Below the pieces are notes generated by a model that was given only the letters and a program-made list of their open reading frames with translations, did not search any database and was not told where the DNA came from. This document shows, one piece after another, positions 22,637-30,404 of a stretch of DNA of 32,197 nt (position 1 is its first letter; the number at the start of each line of letters is the position of its first letter). The translations under genes were made by a program, and so were the position numbers. The DNA comes from JBKHDT01 sp046541195. Lineage in GTDB: Bacteria; Pseudomonadota; Gammaproteobacteria; Halothiobacillales; Halothiobacillaceae. The stretch is taken from contig JBKHDT010000025.1 in the NCBI GenBank assembly GCA_046541195.1, positions 1 to 32,197 of the forward strand. Direction: 5' to 3'.

Positions 22637-24583
22637 ATGAAGGCAATGAGTCTCGGATACCGCATTTCGCTCTGGTTGCTTGCCCTCGGCGTTCTCGGCC
22701 TGGCCCTCGCCTCCGCCTACGTGTACAGCCTGCGCGGGAATCTTGAACAGAGCGCACTTGATCGCCGGGCCGACGAGCTGACCGGCACGCTGGCCAATCG
22801 CCTGGAAACCAAGTTCGACGTCGGAATCACCAACGCGGTCACGCTCGCCACCGACCCGGATCTGGTCAACGCGCTACAGGCAGCGGATCGGGCCGCGGTG
22901 GAAGGCATCGTCACCCGCGTGCGCGCAGGCTACGGAGCCTACACCAACTACCGGGGAATCCATGTGCATGTCTTCGATGACCGGGGACGCGCGGTTTACG
23001 ACAGCGCGCCCCGCCCCGAATCAACCGGGACCGGTCGTGGCGGCGTGGCGGCCGCGCTGCGCGAAAATCGGGCCGGTGCGGCCTTCGAGCGCGATGCCAA
23101 CGGCAACGTGCTGATCAGGGCCTTCGCCCCGGTGACCCTGGACGACGCGACGATCGGGGTGGTCGAGATGACTCAGGGCGTCGGCAGCATCAGCCGCAAT
23201 TTCGCCGAAGAATCCATCCACCTGGTCATGCTGCTCGACCGCGCCTACCTGAACGCGGACAACCCGGCCTGGAACAACCAGCGCGTCGGGGACTACGTGG
23301 TTGCCAACGACCGCTGGTTCACCGACGAGGTCGTCACCTTTGCCCGCGAGGCCGATATCGCCACGACGCTGGCAACCGGAAGGCACCTTGATTCACGCTG
23401 GTTCACGACCGTCGAGCCGATCCGGGACGACCAGGACCGCATGCTGGGGATATTGCTGATCGGCGTACCGGCAGAACTGCTCCACGAGGATATCGGCAAG
23501 AGCACCTCGCTGGCCGACTCCCTGCTTTTGGCGATGATCATTCTGGTGGTTCTGCTCGTGGGGCTGGTGATCATCCTGGTTCAGCGACTCGTCACCCGGC
23601 CGCTCGCCCGAATCGCAGGCGCCATGGAAGATATCGCCCACGGCGAGGGCGACCTGACCAACCGCCTCGACGTCAGACGCGAGGATGAAATCGGCCGGGT
23701 GGCGAGTGCCTTCAACCGCTTCGCGGACAATATCCAGTCACTGGTCCACCACATCGCCGACCAGAGCCGGCTGGTCGCCGGCACCGGCACGCAACTTGAG
23801 CAGTCGACCGCGAGCGCCCGCTCGGGCGCCGACCGGCAGCAGCACGAGATTGTCCAGGTGGCGGCGGCCATCAACGAGATGGGCGCCGCCGCCAGCGAAG
23901 TGGCCCAGAATGCCCAGCACACGATGACGGCAACCGAGCAGGGTGCGCGGGAAGTCGAGTCGGCCCGGGAAGCCATGGACCGGCTGCTCAGGACCATCGA
24001 GGCCCAGACCGAGGAGATCGAGCGAGCCGCCGATGACATCACCGCCCTGGAGAAGCAATCCGAGTCGATCGGCGAGGTGGTCCAGGTCATCCGGGAAATC
24101 ACCGAGCAGACCAATCTGCTGGCGCTCAACGCCGCGATCGAATCAGCACGGGCCGGAGAGCATGGTCGCGGGTTCGCGGTGGTCGCCAACGAGGTCCGCA
24201 CGCTTGCGGGACGGACCCACGAATCCACCAAGTCGATCGAGGAGACCGTGGCAGCCCTTCAGGAGCGGACCCGGGCCGCGGTCAAGGTCATGCAGGAAAA
24301 CCGCGAACACGCGATCCAGAGCCTCGATTTCGTGCGAACAACCCACGAGATGCTGCGCCACCTCGCAGACATGATGCACCGGATCCGCGACATGACCACC
24401 CAGATCGCCGCCGCCACCGAAGAGGAGACCGCGGCCACCGAAGAACTCGGCCGCAGCATCAACCGCATCCAGCAGGTCGCCGAGGAGGCTGCCCACAGCG
24501 CGGAGGCCAGCGCCCAGAGTGCACAGCACCTGCTCGGCGTCTCCACTGACATGCAATCCTCCATCTCGCGATTCCATTACTGA
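22637..24583 (+). CDS. Methyl-accepting chemotaxis protein with periplasmic sensor domain
   Basis: The 648-residue product has a first membrane segment (~10-30), a large periplasmic region (~31-290) with Cache-like features (VDVGIT-type start KFDVGITNAVTLATDPDLVNAL, VFDDRGRAVYDS, IGVVEMTQGVG), a second membrane segment (~293-318), a HAMP domain (~318-370) and the cytoplasmic signalling domain. The hairpin tip ITEQTNLLALNAAIESARAGEHGRGFAVVANEVR near residue 490 contacts CheA/CheW. There is no C-terminal CheR-docking pentapeptide. AAGGAG lies 11 bases before the ATG, slightly long. The ligand is unknown. No sigma-28 promoter was seen, unlike many receptor genes; the long structured leader is the notable upstream feature. 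Confidence 0.95.
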   Translation: MKAMSLGYRISLWLLALGVLGLALASAYVYSLRGNLEQSALDRRADELTGTLANRLETKFDVGITNAVTLATDPDLVNALQAADRAAVEGIVTRVRAGYGAYTNYRGIHVHVFDDRGRAVYDSAPRPESTGTGRGGVAAALRENRAGAAFERDANGNVLIRAFAPVTLDDATIGVVEMTQGVGSISRNFAEESIHLVMLLDRAYLNADNPAWNNQRVGDYVVANDRWFTDEVVTFAREADIATTLATGRHLDSRWFTTVEPIRDDQDRMLGILLIGVPAELLHEDIGKSTSLADSLLLAMIILVVLLVGLVIILVQRLVTRPLARIAGAMEDIAHGEGDLTNRLDVRREDEIGRVASAFNRFADNIQSLVHHIADQSRLVAGTGTQLEQSTASARSGADRQQHEIVQVAAAINEMGAAASEVAQNAQHTMTATEQGAREVESAREAMDRLLRTIEAQTEEIERAADDITALEKQSESIGEVVQVIREITEQTNLLALNAAIESARAGEHGRGFAVVANEVRTLAGRTHESTKSIEETVAALQERTRAAVKVMQENREHAIQSLDFVRTTHEMLRHLADMMHRIRDMTTQIAAATEEETAATEELGRSINRIQQVAEEAAHSAEASAQSAQHLLGVSTDMQSSISRFHY

Positions 24584-24953
24584 CAGACGCTTCGGCACGG
24601 GCCGGGAGTACTCCTGCAGGCAGATCAGCCGACCGGATGGCGGCGGCGCGGCAGAAAACCTGCCGCGCAACAGCTGGCCGATCCCGGAACGCAAACTGCC
24701 TCGGCGCTCGGCGGCCCATTGATTCCCCCTGCGCCCGCGACACGGGCCGTCGCCGGATGAACCCGTGTCCGGCATGCGGTTGCGTGATCATCCGGGTCGG
24801 GCACAATGGCATGGATCGCCGCAACGGCTGGCGATCCGCCGCCATCCCGAGCGCATGAAACAACGGGACCACCGCACCCTGCGCGGCACGGCGTCGAAAC
24901 CGCCCCGAAACATCTTCGGGACAATCCGAAACCCGAACGAGGCCCAGAAGCAC
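24584..24953. other. Hairpin-rich interval between chemoreceptor and NMT1-like genes
   Basis: This 370-base gap contains four perfect inverted repeats: GCGCGGCAG/CTGCCGCGC (24646-24654, 24660-24668), GACACGGG/CCCGTGTC (24739-24746, 24762-24769), GGATCGCC/GGCGATCC (24813-24820, 24830-24837) and CCCGAA/TTCGGG (24904-24909, 24915-24920). None has a U-tract. A weak promoter TTGCGT-N16-CACAAT (24780-24807) would leave the last two hairpins in the leader of the downstream gene. No separate gene is supported. Confidence 0.5.
24646..24668. repeat. Perfect hairpin sharing arms with elements A and B
   Basis: GCGCGGCAG (24646-24654), loop AAAAC, CTGCCGCGC (24660-24668): nine perfect pairs. The arms are the same nine bases that close the element B stem at 25934-25972, with the arm order swapped. 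It is ~60 bases after the chemoreceptor stop, but with no T-tract for intrinsic termination. Confidence 0.5.
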
Positions 24954-25829
24954 ATGAAGATGGATATCGCCCTTGAGTGGTTCCTCAATCCCGATCACCT
25001 GCCATTCGTCGCTGCAATCGAGACTGGGCGCTTCGCGCAAGCCGGCCTGGAGGTCACCTTGATCGCGCCGGATGATCACTACGACGGACTCGAAGCGGTT
25101 GCGAGGGGCGAAATCGCCTTCGCCTGCAACGAACCGCTGCACATGGTTGACGCGCATCGGCCGGACCTGCGGGCACTCGGCTGCTTCTTCGAAACCCGGG
25201 GTGGCATCCTGCTGCGGCCCGACGCCCGCGAAAGGCTCCTGAACGGCGAGCCGATCCGGCTGGCCTCGCCCGTCGCCGGCGAGGTGACCGACGACATCGC
25301 CCGGGAAATCCTGGCCCGCTGGGTCAGGAACCACGGGGGAACCCTGGCCCCGGAACAGTTACGCATCGAGTCCGCCGGCTTCAACCATATCGAGAACATC
25401 AAGCAGGGTTTTGACGGCGCCTGGCTGTGCTTTTTCAATTTCGAGGGGATCGAGGCCCGCCACCACGGCCTGGACCTCGTTTTCATCGGCACCGATGACG
25501 TGGACATGGCGAACTTCTCTGCCCTGGAACTGTTCACCGGCGCCGATTTCCTGGCGCGCGAGCCGGAAGCAATCGACCGGTTCTGCACAATCGTCTCGGA
25601 GTCCGCAGCACTGTGCCGGGACAACCCGCAGACGGCCGCCGAGCTCTGGTACCGGCATGTCGGTGCACGACCGGAGCCAATGATGGATGCCATCCTCGCG
25701 GACACCTGCAAACGACTGATCACTCCACTCCAGCGTGACCCGGAACGCTGGCGCGCCATGTGGGCCCAGTTCGATCGGCTCGGGCTGGCCCGGATCGACG
25801 AGGCGGCCTTCGACGCGCTGTACCGCTGA
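24954..25829 (+). CDS. NMT1/THI5-like (ThiY-type) substrate-binding-fold protein
   Basis: The 291-residue product starts MKMDIALEWFLNPDHLPFVAAIETGRFAQAGLEVTLI, the NMT1/THI5 family opening, and continues with the DGLEAVARGEIAFACNEPLHMV substrate-site region. Relatives bind pyrimidines (HMP/FAMP) for ABC importers or, in fungi, make HMP-P. Here there is no signal peptide or lipobox and no permease/ATPase gene adjacent, so a periplasmic importer role is doubtful; the CCCFC motif of fungal Thi5 is also absent. The start at 24954 is chosen by family alignment; the ribosome site is weak. The long frame upstream to 24765 is hairpin-rich and not family-like. Substrate unknown. Confidence 0.7.
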   Translation: MKMDIALEWFLNPDHLPFVAAIETGRFAQAGLEVTLIAPDDHYDGLEAVARGEIAFACNEPLHMVDAHRPDLRALGCFFETRGGILLRPDARERLLNGEPIRLASPVAGEVTDDIAREILARWVRNHGGTLAPEQLRIESAGFNHIENIKQGFDGAWLCFFNFEGIEARHHGLDLVFIGTDDVDMANFSALELFTGADFLAREPEAIDRFCTIVSESAALCRDNPQTAAELWYRHVGARPEPMMDAILADTCKRLITPLQRDPERWRAMWAQFDRLGLARIDEAAFDALYR

Positions 25830-25856
25830 GCGCCGGACTCGGGATTTGGAACTGCA

Positions 25857-25880
25857 CCTGCCGACAAGTCGAGCGGCAGG
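25857..25880. repeat. Inverted repeat over the predicted -35 region
   Basis: CCTGCCG (25857-25863) pairs with CGGCAGG (25874-25880) over 10 bases. It begins 27 bases after the NMT1-like stop and overlaps the -35 box of the promoter at 25861-25889. It could be a weak transcription end, an operator, or another member of the CTGCCG/CGGCAG palindrome set. Confidence 0.45.
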
Positions 25881-25889
25881 GGTTATACT
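25861..25889 (+). promoter_or_regulatory. Predicted sigma-70 promoter for xseB-ispA-dxs-queD-folE2
   Basis: CCGACA (25861-25866), 17 bases, TATACT (25884-25889). The -10 is good, the -35 moderate. Transcription from about 25896 would give a leader of ~200 bases before xseB that contains element B. The inverted repeat 25857-25880 overlies the -35. Confidence 0.5.
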
Positions 25890-25917
25890 TTCCCATTCGC
25901 TCCGCAGACCTTCCCGT

Positions 25918-25973
25918 GCAGGGCATGGATGCCCTGCCGCGCCACGGCGCAAGCCGGTCAGTCGCGCGGCAGG
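25918..25973 (+). promoter_or_regulatory. Candidate cis-acting RNA (element B) in the xseB leader
   Basis: Two mutually exclusive hairpins overlap. The first is GCAGGGCAT/ATGCCCTGC (25918-25926 with 25929-25937). The second is a 10-bp perfect stem CCTGCCGCGC/GCGCGGCAGG (25933-25942 with 25964-25973) enclosing CGGC-GCAA-GCCG, a hairpin with a GNRA tetraloop (25945-25956), and GTCAGTC. They share 25933-25937. Element A shares with it the TGCCCTGCCGCGC, GGCGCAAGCC, GTCAGTC and CGGCAGG blocks in the same order. A third GGCGCAAGCC occurs at 26023-26032. The alternative pairing suggests a switch, but a dispersed palindromic repeat would look similar. Confidence 0.5.
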
Positions 25974-26103
25974 CGCCGGCATGCATCGGCCCGTGCGATG
26001 CTGAACGCGGGCTTCGGCAGCTGGCGCAAGCCCACGAGGCCATGGCGGGTTTCATGCAGAGATACCCTGGCAGGCTGCAGTGCGTCCATTCAAACATCCG
26101 ACC

Positions 26104-26415
26104 ATGCCAAAGCGCCGTCCAATGAAACAAGATCAAGCCTCCAGCGACGCTGATGCCCTCGCCAACTTCGAAACCGCCATGGAAGAGCTCGAATCGCTGG
26201 TGGCCCGGATGGAGTCGTCCGACCAGCCCCTGGAAAAGGCCCTGAGCGACTTCGAGCGCGGGGTCCAGCTGACGCGACGCTGCCAGCAGGCCCTGGATGT
26301 GGCCGAACAGAGAATCCGCGTGCTTGAGGAAGAGCGGGAAATCACGCCGGATGAACAGCGTGCCGCTTCCGCGCCGGGTCCGCTTGATGTCGACCCGGAC
26401 GAGATCCCGTTCTGA
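26104..26415 (+). CDS. xseB: Exodeoxyribonuclease VII small subunit
   Basis: The 103-residue product shows the XseB pattern NFETAMEELESLVARMESSDQPLEKALSDFERGVQLTRRCQQALDVAEQRIRVL, a helical hairpin that binds the large subunit XseA; it ends DVDPDEIPF. Exonuclease VII degrades single-stranded DNA. The start is uncertain: ATG 26104 gives MPK as in E. coli, while ATG 26122 is also possible; neither has a clear ribosome site, which may reflect control by the structured leader. The xseB-ispA-dxs order is widely conserved in proteobacteria. Confidence 0.93.
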   Translation: MPKRRPMKQDQASSDADALANFETAMEELESLVARMESSDQPLEKALSDFERGVQLTRRCQQALDVAEQRIRVLEEEREITPDEQRAASAPGPLDVDPDEIPF

Positions 26416-26421
26416 CACGCC

Positions 26422-27318
26422 GTGGCCAACTTCTCCTTCACAGACTACTGGCAACAGGCGCGCACCCGGTTCGAGCAAACGCTTGGGGATCTGCTCGATG
26501 AAATGCTCCATGATGCGCCCGCCACACTCGCCGCAGCCATCCGCTACGCGGTGCTGGGCGGCGGCAAGCGCCTCAGACCGCTGCTGGTCGATGCTGCCGC
26601 ACGCACCGGGCGCGCAACCGGTCGGGAAGCGGTGGACCGGGCGGGGCTTTCCGTCGAACTGATCCACGTCTATTCGCTGGTCCACGACGACCTGCCGGCC
26701 ATGGACGACGACGATCTGCGTCGTGGCCGTCCCACGCTGCATCGCGCCTGGGACGAGGCCACCGCGATCCTGGTCGGGGACGCCCTGCAACCCATGGCCT
26801 TCGGCCTGCTTGCCCGCCTGCCGGATGCCGACCCCGGCTTGCAGCTTGAGCTGGTGCGCCTGCTCGCGGAAGGCGCCGGGCCGGCAGGCATGGTGGGTGG
26901 GCAGCTGCTGGATCTGACCGCCGTTGGCGCGCCCGCGGATCTGGCCACACTGCAGACCATGCACCGGGCCAAGACCGGTGCGCTGATCCGGGCGGCGGTG
27001 CGCATGGGCGCCGCGCTGGGCGGACTGGGCGAGGCGGAACGAGCCGCGCTGGACCGATATGCGGACGCCCTCGGCCTGGCCTTCCAGGTACACGATGACG
27101 TCCTGGACGAAATCGGCGACGAGGCAGAGCTCGGCAAGCGCACCGGCGCTGACCGTGCCCGTGAAAAACCCTCATTCGCCAATCTGCTCGGCGTGCAGGA
27201 AGCCGCAGATCTCTCGGGCCGGCTGGCCGAGGATGCACGCGCTGCACTCGACGGTTTCGATCATCGTGCCGACGCCCTGCGGGCCATCGCCCGCTTCGCC
27301 GTCGAGCGCAGCCACTGA
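26422..27318 (+). CDS. ispA: Farnesyl diphosphate synthase (short-chain polyprenyl synthase)
   Basis: The 298-residue product has both aspartate motifs of trans-isoprenyl synthases: the first DDLPAMD (Asp89, Asp90, Asp95) and the second DDVLD (Asp225, Asp226, Asp229), plus GGGKRLRP for isopentenyl diphosphate binding and KTGALI. It condenses IPP with DMAPP and GPP to give FPP, which feeds ubiquinone and undecaprenyl synthesis. It starts with GTG six bases after xseB, implying coupling. Length matches E. coli IspA (299). Confidence 0.95.
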   Translation: MANFSFTDYWQQARTRFEQTLGDLLDEMLHDAPATLAAAIRYAVLGGGKRLRPLLVDAAARTGRATGREAVDRAGLSVELIHVYSLVHDDLPAMDDDDLRRGRPTLHRAWDEATAILVGDALQPMAFGLLARLPDADPGLQLELVRLLAEGAGPAGMVGGQLLDLTAVGAPADLATLQTMHRAKTGALIRAAVRMGAALGGLGEAERAALDRYADALGLAFQVHDDVLDEIGDEAELGKRTGADRAREKPSFANLLGVQEAADLSGRLAEDARAALDGFDHRADALRAIARFAVERSH

Positions 27319-27319
27319 C

Positions 27320-29194
27320 ATGACCTCCTCAGCTCCAGGCGACCTGCTGTCACTGATTGACTCGCCCGCCGACCTGCGCAGCCTGCCCCGGTTTCGTCTG
27401 CCAGAGCTGGCCGGGGCCCTGCGCGCCCTCCTGATAGACAGCGTGACCAGGACCGGCGGCCATCTGGCAGCCAACCTCGGCGTGGTCGAGTTGACGCTCG
27501 CCCTGCACTATTGCCTGGACACGCCCAGAGACCGGCTGATCTTCGACGTGGGGCACCAGGCCTACACGCACAAGATCCTGACCGGCCGGCGCGCCGGCAT
27601 GAATGGCCTGCGCACCCGGGGCGGCCTGAGCGGATTCACGCGGCGCGAGGAAAGCGAGCATGACCCGTTCGGCGCGGGCCACTCCAGCACGTCGATCAGC
27701 GCCGCGCTGGGCATGGCGATTGCAGACCGGCTGCAGGGCCGGGCGCGACGCCATGTCGCGATCATCGGCGACGGCGCGCTGACCGCGGGCCAGGCCTTCG
27801 AGGCGCTGAATCACGCCGGCACGACCGACGCGAACCTGCTGGTGGTACTCAACGACAACGAGATGAGCATCTCGCCCAATGTCGGGGCCCTGACCGAACA
27901 CCTCACCCGACTGCGGACCATGCCGGTGATCGACTCGCTGCGCGCCGGCAGCCGGGCACTGCTCCGTCCGCTCGCTCCCCTCAATGTCCTGCTGGAACAG
28001 GCGCGCAGCGGACTCAAGGGTGCCCTGGGCGTCGACAGCCTGTTCGAGCACCTCGGGTTCGCGTACTACGGTCCGATAGACGGCCACGATCTGCCCCTGC
28101 TGCTGGAAACCCTGACCCACCTGCGGGACCGGGATGGACCGACCCTGCTGCATGTGGTCACCCGCAAGGGCCGCGGGCTGCCGGAGGCCGAAACCGATCC
28201 GACCCGCTATCACGGTGTCGGGGCCGGCACGGCGGCCGCGACGACGCCAGGGCAGCCGCCCGCGCCCAGTGCCACGGAGCGTTTTGGTCAGTGGCTCTGC
28301 CAGGCGGCCCGCAGCAAACCCCGGCTGGTCGCGATCACGCCGGCCATGAAGGAAGGTTCCGGACTGGTTGATTTTGCCGAACGCTACCCCGGTCGTTTCT
28401 TCGATGTCGGCATCGCCGAACAACACGCCGTCACGCTCGCCGGTGGCATGGCCTGTGCCGGGCTGGAGCCGGTGGTCGCCATCTACTCGACCTTCCTGCA
28501 GCGCGGCTACGATCAGGTCATCCACGACATCGCGCTGCAGTCGCTCAATGTCCTGTTCGCCATCGACCGCGCCGGTCTTGTGGGGCCAGACGGCCCGACA
28601 CATGCGGGCGTCTTCGACCTGGCCTTTCTCCAGTGCGTCCCCAATCTCACGATCATGGCGCCGGCGGACTCTGCCAGCCTGCTGGCCATGCTCGAACAGG
28701 GGCTGGATCGCCCAGGCCCGGTGGCGGTGCGCTACCCGCGCGGCGCGCTGCCCACACTGCCCCAGGCACCGCCCGTAATACCCGACCGCGCTGCCATCCT
28801 GCGCCATGGACAGGCAATCCTGATCGTGGCGGTGGGCAGCATGGTCGAGGCGGCGATGCACGCCGCCGAGTCGCTGGATGCGACGCTGATCGACCTGCGC
28901 TTCGTCAAGCCGCTGGACGTGGATACCCTCGCCGAACAAGCCGAACAGCACCCCTTCTGGATCACGATCGAGGAAGGCGCGATCAAAGGCGGCGTGGGCC
29001 AGGCGCTGGTGCGCGAACTGCAGGAAAGGGGACTCGCCGGGCAGGCGATCAACCTCGGAGTCCCGGACCGCTTCATCGAGCATGGCAGCCGCGCGCAATG
29101 CCTCGCCGACTGTGGGCTTGACCCCGAATCGATAGCCGCTACCATTCGCCGGTTCACGGACGGACGCGACGACGCGGCGTCCCCGGACACATGA
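27320..29194 (+). CDS. dxs: 1-deoxy-D-xylulose-5-phosphate synthase
   Basis: The 624-residue product is a thiamine-diphosphate transketolase-family enzyme. His49 (TGGHLAANLG), His79 (FDVGHQAY), the ThDP/Mg motif GDGALTAG...NDNEMSIS (~150-184), and the pyrimidine-domain glutamate in DVGIAEQHAV are all intact. It makes DXP from pyruvate and glyceraldehyde 3-phosphate, the entry step of the MEP pathway and a precursor of thiamine and pyridoxal. The ATG begins one base after the ispA stop, without its own clear ribosome site, so translation is probably coupled. The open frame continues upstream inside ispA, but only the product from 27320 is Dxs-like. Confidence 0.97.
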   Translation: MTSSAPGDLLSLIDSPADLRSLPRFRLPELAGALRALLIDSVTRTGGHLAANLGVVELTLALHYCLDTPRDRLIFDVGHQAYTHKILTGRRAGMNGLRTRGGLSGFTRREESEHDPFGAGHSSTSISAALGMAIADRLQGRARRHVAIIGDGALTAGQAFEALNHAGTTDANLLVVLNDNEMSISPNVGALTEHLTRLRTMPVIDSLRAGSRALLRPLAPLNVLLEQARSGLKGALGVDSLFEHLGFAYYGPIDGHDLPLLLETLTHLRDRDGPTLLHVVTRKGRGLPEAETDPTRYHGVGAGTAAATTPGQPPAPSATERFGQWLCQAARSKPRLVAITPAMKEGSGLVDFAERYPGRFFDVGIAEQHAVTLAGGMACAGLEPVVAIYSTFLQRGYDQVIHDIALQSLNVLFAIDRAGLVGPDGPTHAGVFDLAFLQCVPNLTIMAPADSASLLAMLEQGLDRPGPVAVRYPRGALPTLPQAPPVIPDRAAILRHGQAILIVAVGSMVEAAMHAAESLDATLIDLRFVKPLDVDTLAEQAEQHPFWITIEEGAIKGGVGQALVRELQERGLAGQAINLGVPDRFIEHGSRAQCLADCGLDPESIAATIRRFTDGRDDAASPDT

Positions 29195-29586
29195 CGGAAA
29201 ACGCGATGGCAACCTATTCCCTTCGAGTCGAGACCGACTTCGCCGCGGCCCACAGCCTGCGCGGCTACGATGGCAACTGCGCCCGCCTGCATGGCCACAA
29301 CTGGAAGGTGGAGGTCGAAATGACAGGCGAAAAGCTCGACGAGGTGGGCATGCTCGTGGACTTCAAGATCATGAAGCAGGCCGCCCGCGAGGTCGCCGGC
29401 CGGCTCGATCATCTCTACCTGAACGAGGTCCCGCCATTCGACGGGATCAACCCCACCGCGGAAAACATCGCCGCCTGGTTTTTCGAGCAGGTTGGCGCAC
29501 TGCTGAATCGCCCCACCGCCCGCGTGACGGCGGTCACCATCTGGGAAACCGAGCGGGCGGCCGTAACCTACCGGGAGGCGACATGA
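29191..29586 (+). CDS. queD: 6-carboxy-5,6,7,8-tetrahydropterin synthase
   Basis: The 131-residue product is a PTPS-fold protein with zinc ligands His21 (AAAHSLRGYDG), His34 and His36 (LHGHNW), and Cys30 in the CxxxHGH motif that marks the QueD class. It converts dihydroneopterin triphosphate to 6-carboxytetrahydropterin for queuosine/7-deazaguanine synthesis. Its ATG overlaps the dxs stop (ATGA), and its own stop overlaps the folE2 start. A Met at 29206 is an alternative start; the overlap favours 29191. Confidence 0.93.
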   Translation: MTENAMATYSLRVETDFAAAHSLRGYDGNCARLHGHNWKVEVEMTGEKLDEVGMLVDFKIMKQAAREVAGRLDHLYLNEVPPFDGINPTAENIAAWFFEQVGALLNRPTARVTAVTIWETERAAVTYREAT

Positions 29587-30389
29587 GCCAGATCCATGAG
29601 ATGCCGGATGTTCAGTCCAGCCGCGACCATCGCAATACGGCCATCGACCTGGTCGGCATTCGGGACATTCGTCACCCGGTGACCATCGTGGACGGAGATG
29701 ACCGGCAACAGAGCGTGGCTACCTGCACCCTGACCGTCGGCCTGCCGCACGATCGCAAGGGCACCCACATGTCCCGCTTCGTGCAGATGCTCAACGAGGC
29801 CCCACTGACGCTCTCGATCGCCGGCATGCGGGACTGGGTAGGCGCCATGGCCGAGAGGCTCGAAACCGGCACGGCGCGCGCCGAATTTGCATTCACCTAC
29901 TTCAGGGAAAAGCCCGCCCCGGTCTCCGGGGTGCCGAGTCTTGTCGATGCCGAGGTCACGCTGATCGGCATCCTGGATGCCGGTGACCGTTTCGAGACGC
30001 GGGTTCGCGCGGTGGTGCCGGTCACCAGCCTCTGCCCCTGCTCCAAGGAGATTTCCGCCTACGGGGCGCACAACCAGCGCTCGCACATCACCGTCGAGGC
30101 CGTGATCACCGACCCGGCACTGACCAGCCTGCGCAGCCTGCTCGACACGCTGGAGTCTCAGGGCTCCTGTGAACTCTGGGGCATTCTCAAGCGCCCGGAC
30201 GAGAAATTCATTACCGAGCGCGCCTACGACAATCCCAAGTTCGTGGAAGACATGATTCGGGACGTCGCCGCCGCACTGGACGCATTGCCGGGTGTCGGGT
30301 CTTACCGGGCCGAGGTGGAAAACTTCGAATCCATCCACAACCACTCGGCCTGGGCCATGATAGAACGGGACGGATCAGGTCGGACCTGA
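29583..30389 (+). CDS. folE2: GTP cyclohydrolase I, type IB
   Basis: The 268-residue product has the FolE2 features KGTHMSRF (62-66), SLCPCSKEIS with Cys151 and Cys153, GAHNQRSH, and a C-terminal FESIHNHSAWA. GCYH-IB makes dihydroneopterin triphosphate from GTP and can use metals other than zinc; it is often expressed under zinc limitation. Its product is the QueD substrate, and the genes overlap by ATGA, so the two form a direct pathway pair. No Zur box could be recognised because the gene has no promoter of its own. It converges with the ppx-side operon. Confidence 0.96.
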   Translation: MSQIHEMPDVQSSRDHRNTAIDLVGIRDIRHPVTIVDGDDRQQSVATCTLTVGLPHDRKGTHMSRFVQMLNEAPLTLSIAGMRDWVGAMAERLETGTARAEFAFTYFREKPAPVSGVPSLVDAEVTLIGILDAGDRFETRVRAVVPVTSLCPCSKEISAYGAHNQRSHITVEAVITDPALTSLRSLLDTLESQGSCELWGILKRPDEKFITERAYDNPKFVEDMIRDVAAALDALPGVGSYRAEVENFESIHNHSAWAMIERDGSGRT

Positions 30390-30404
30390 CTCCGAGCGCC
30401 CCGT

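Noticed and set aside
24739..24953. TPP riboswitch ahead of the thiamine-family NMT1-like gene
   Set aside because: The conserved CTGAGA and ACC-TGATC-TGG-type boxes are absent.
27350..29212. 620-codon minus-strand open frame
   Set aside because: Antisense to dxs, which carries all catalytic motifs.
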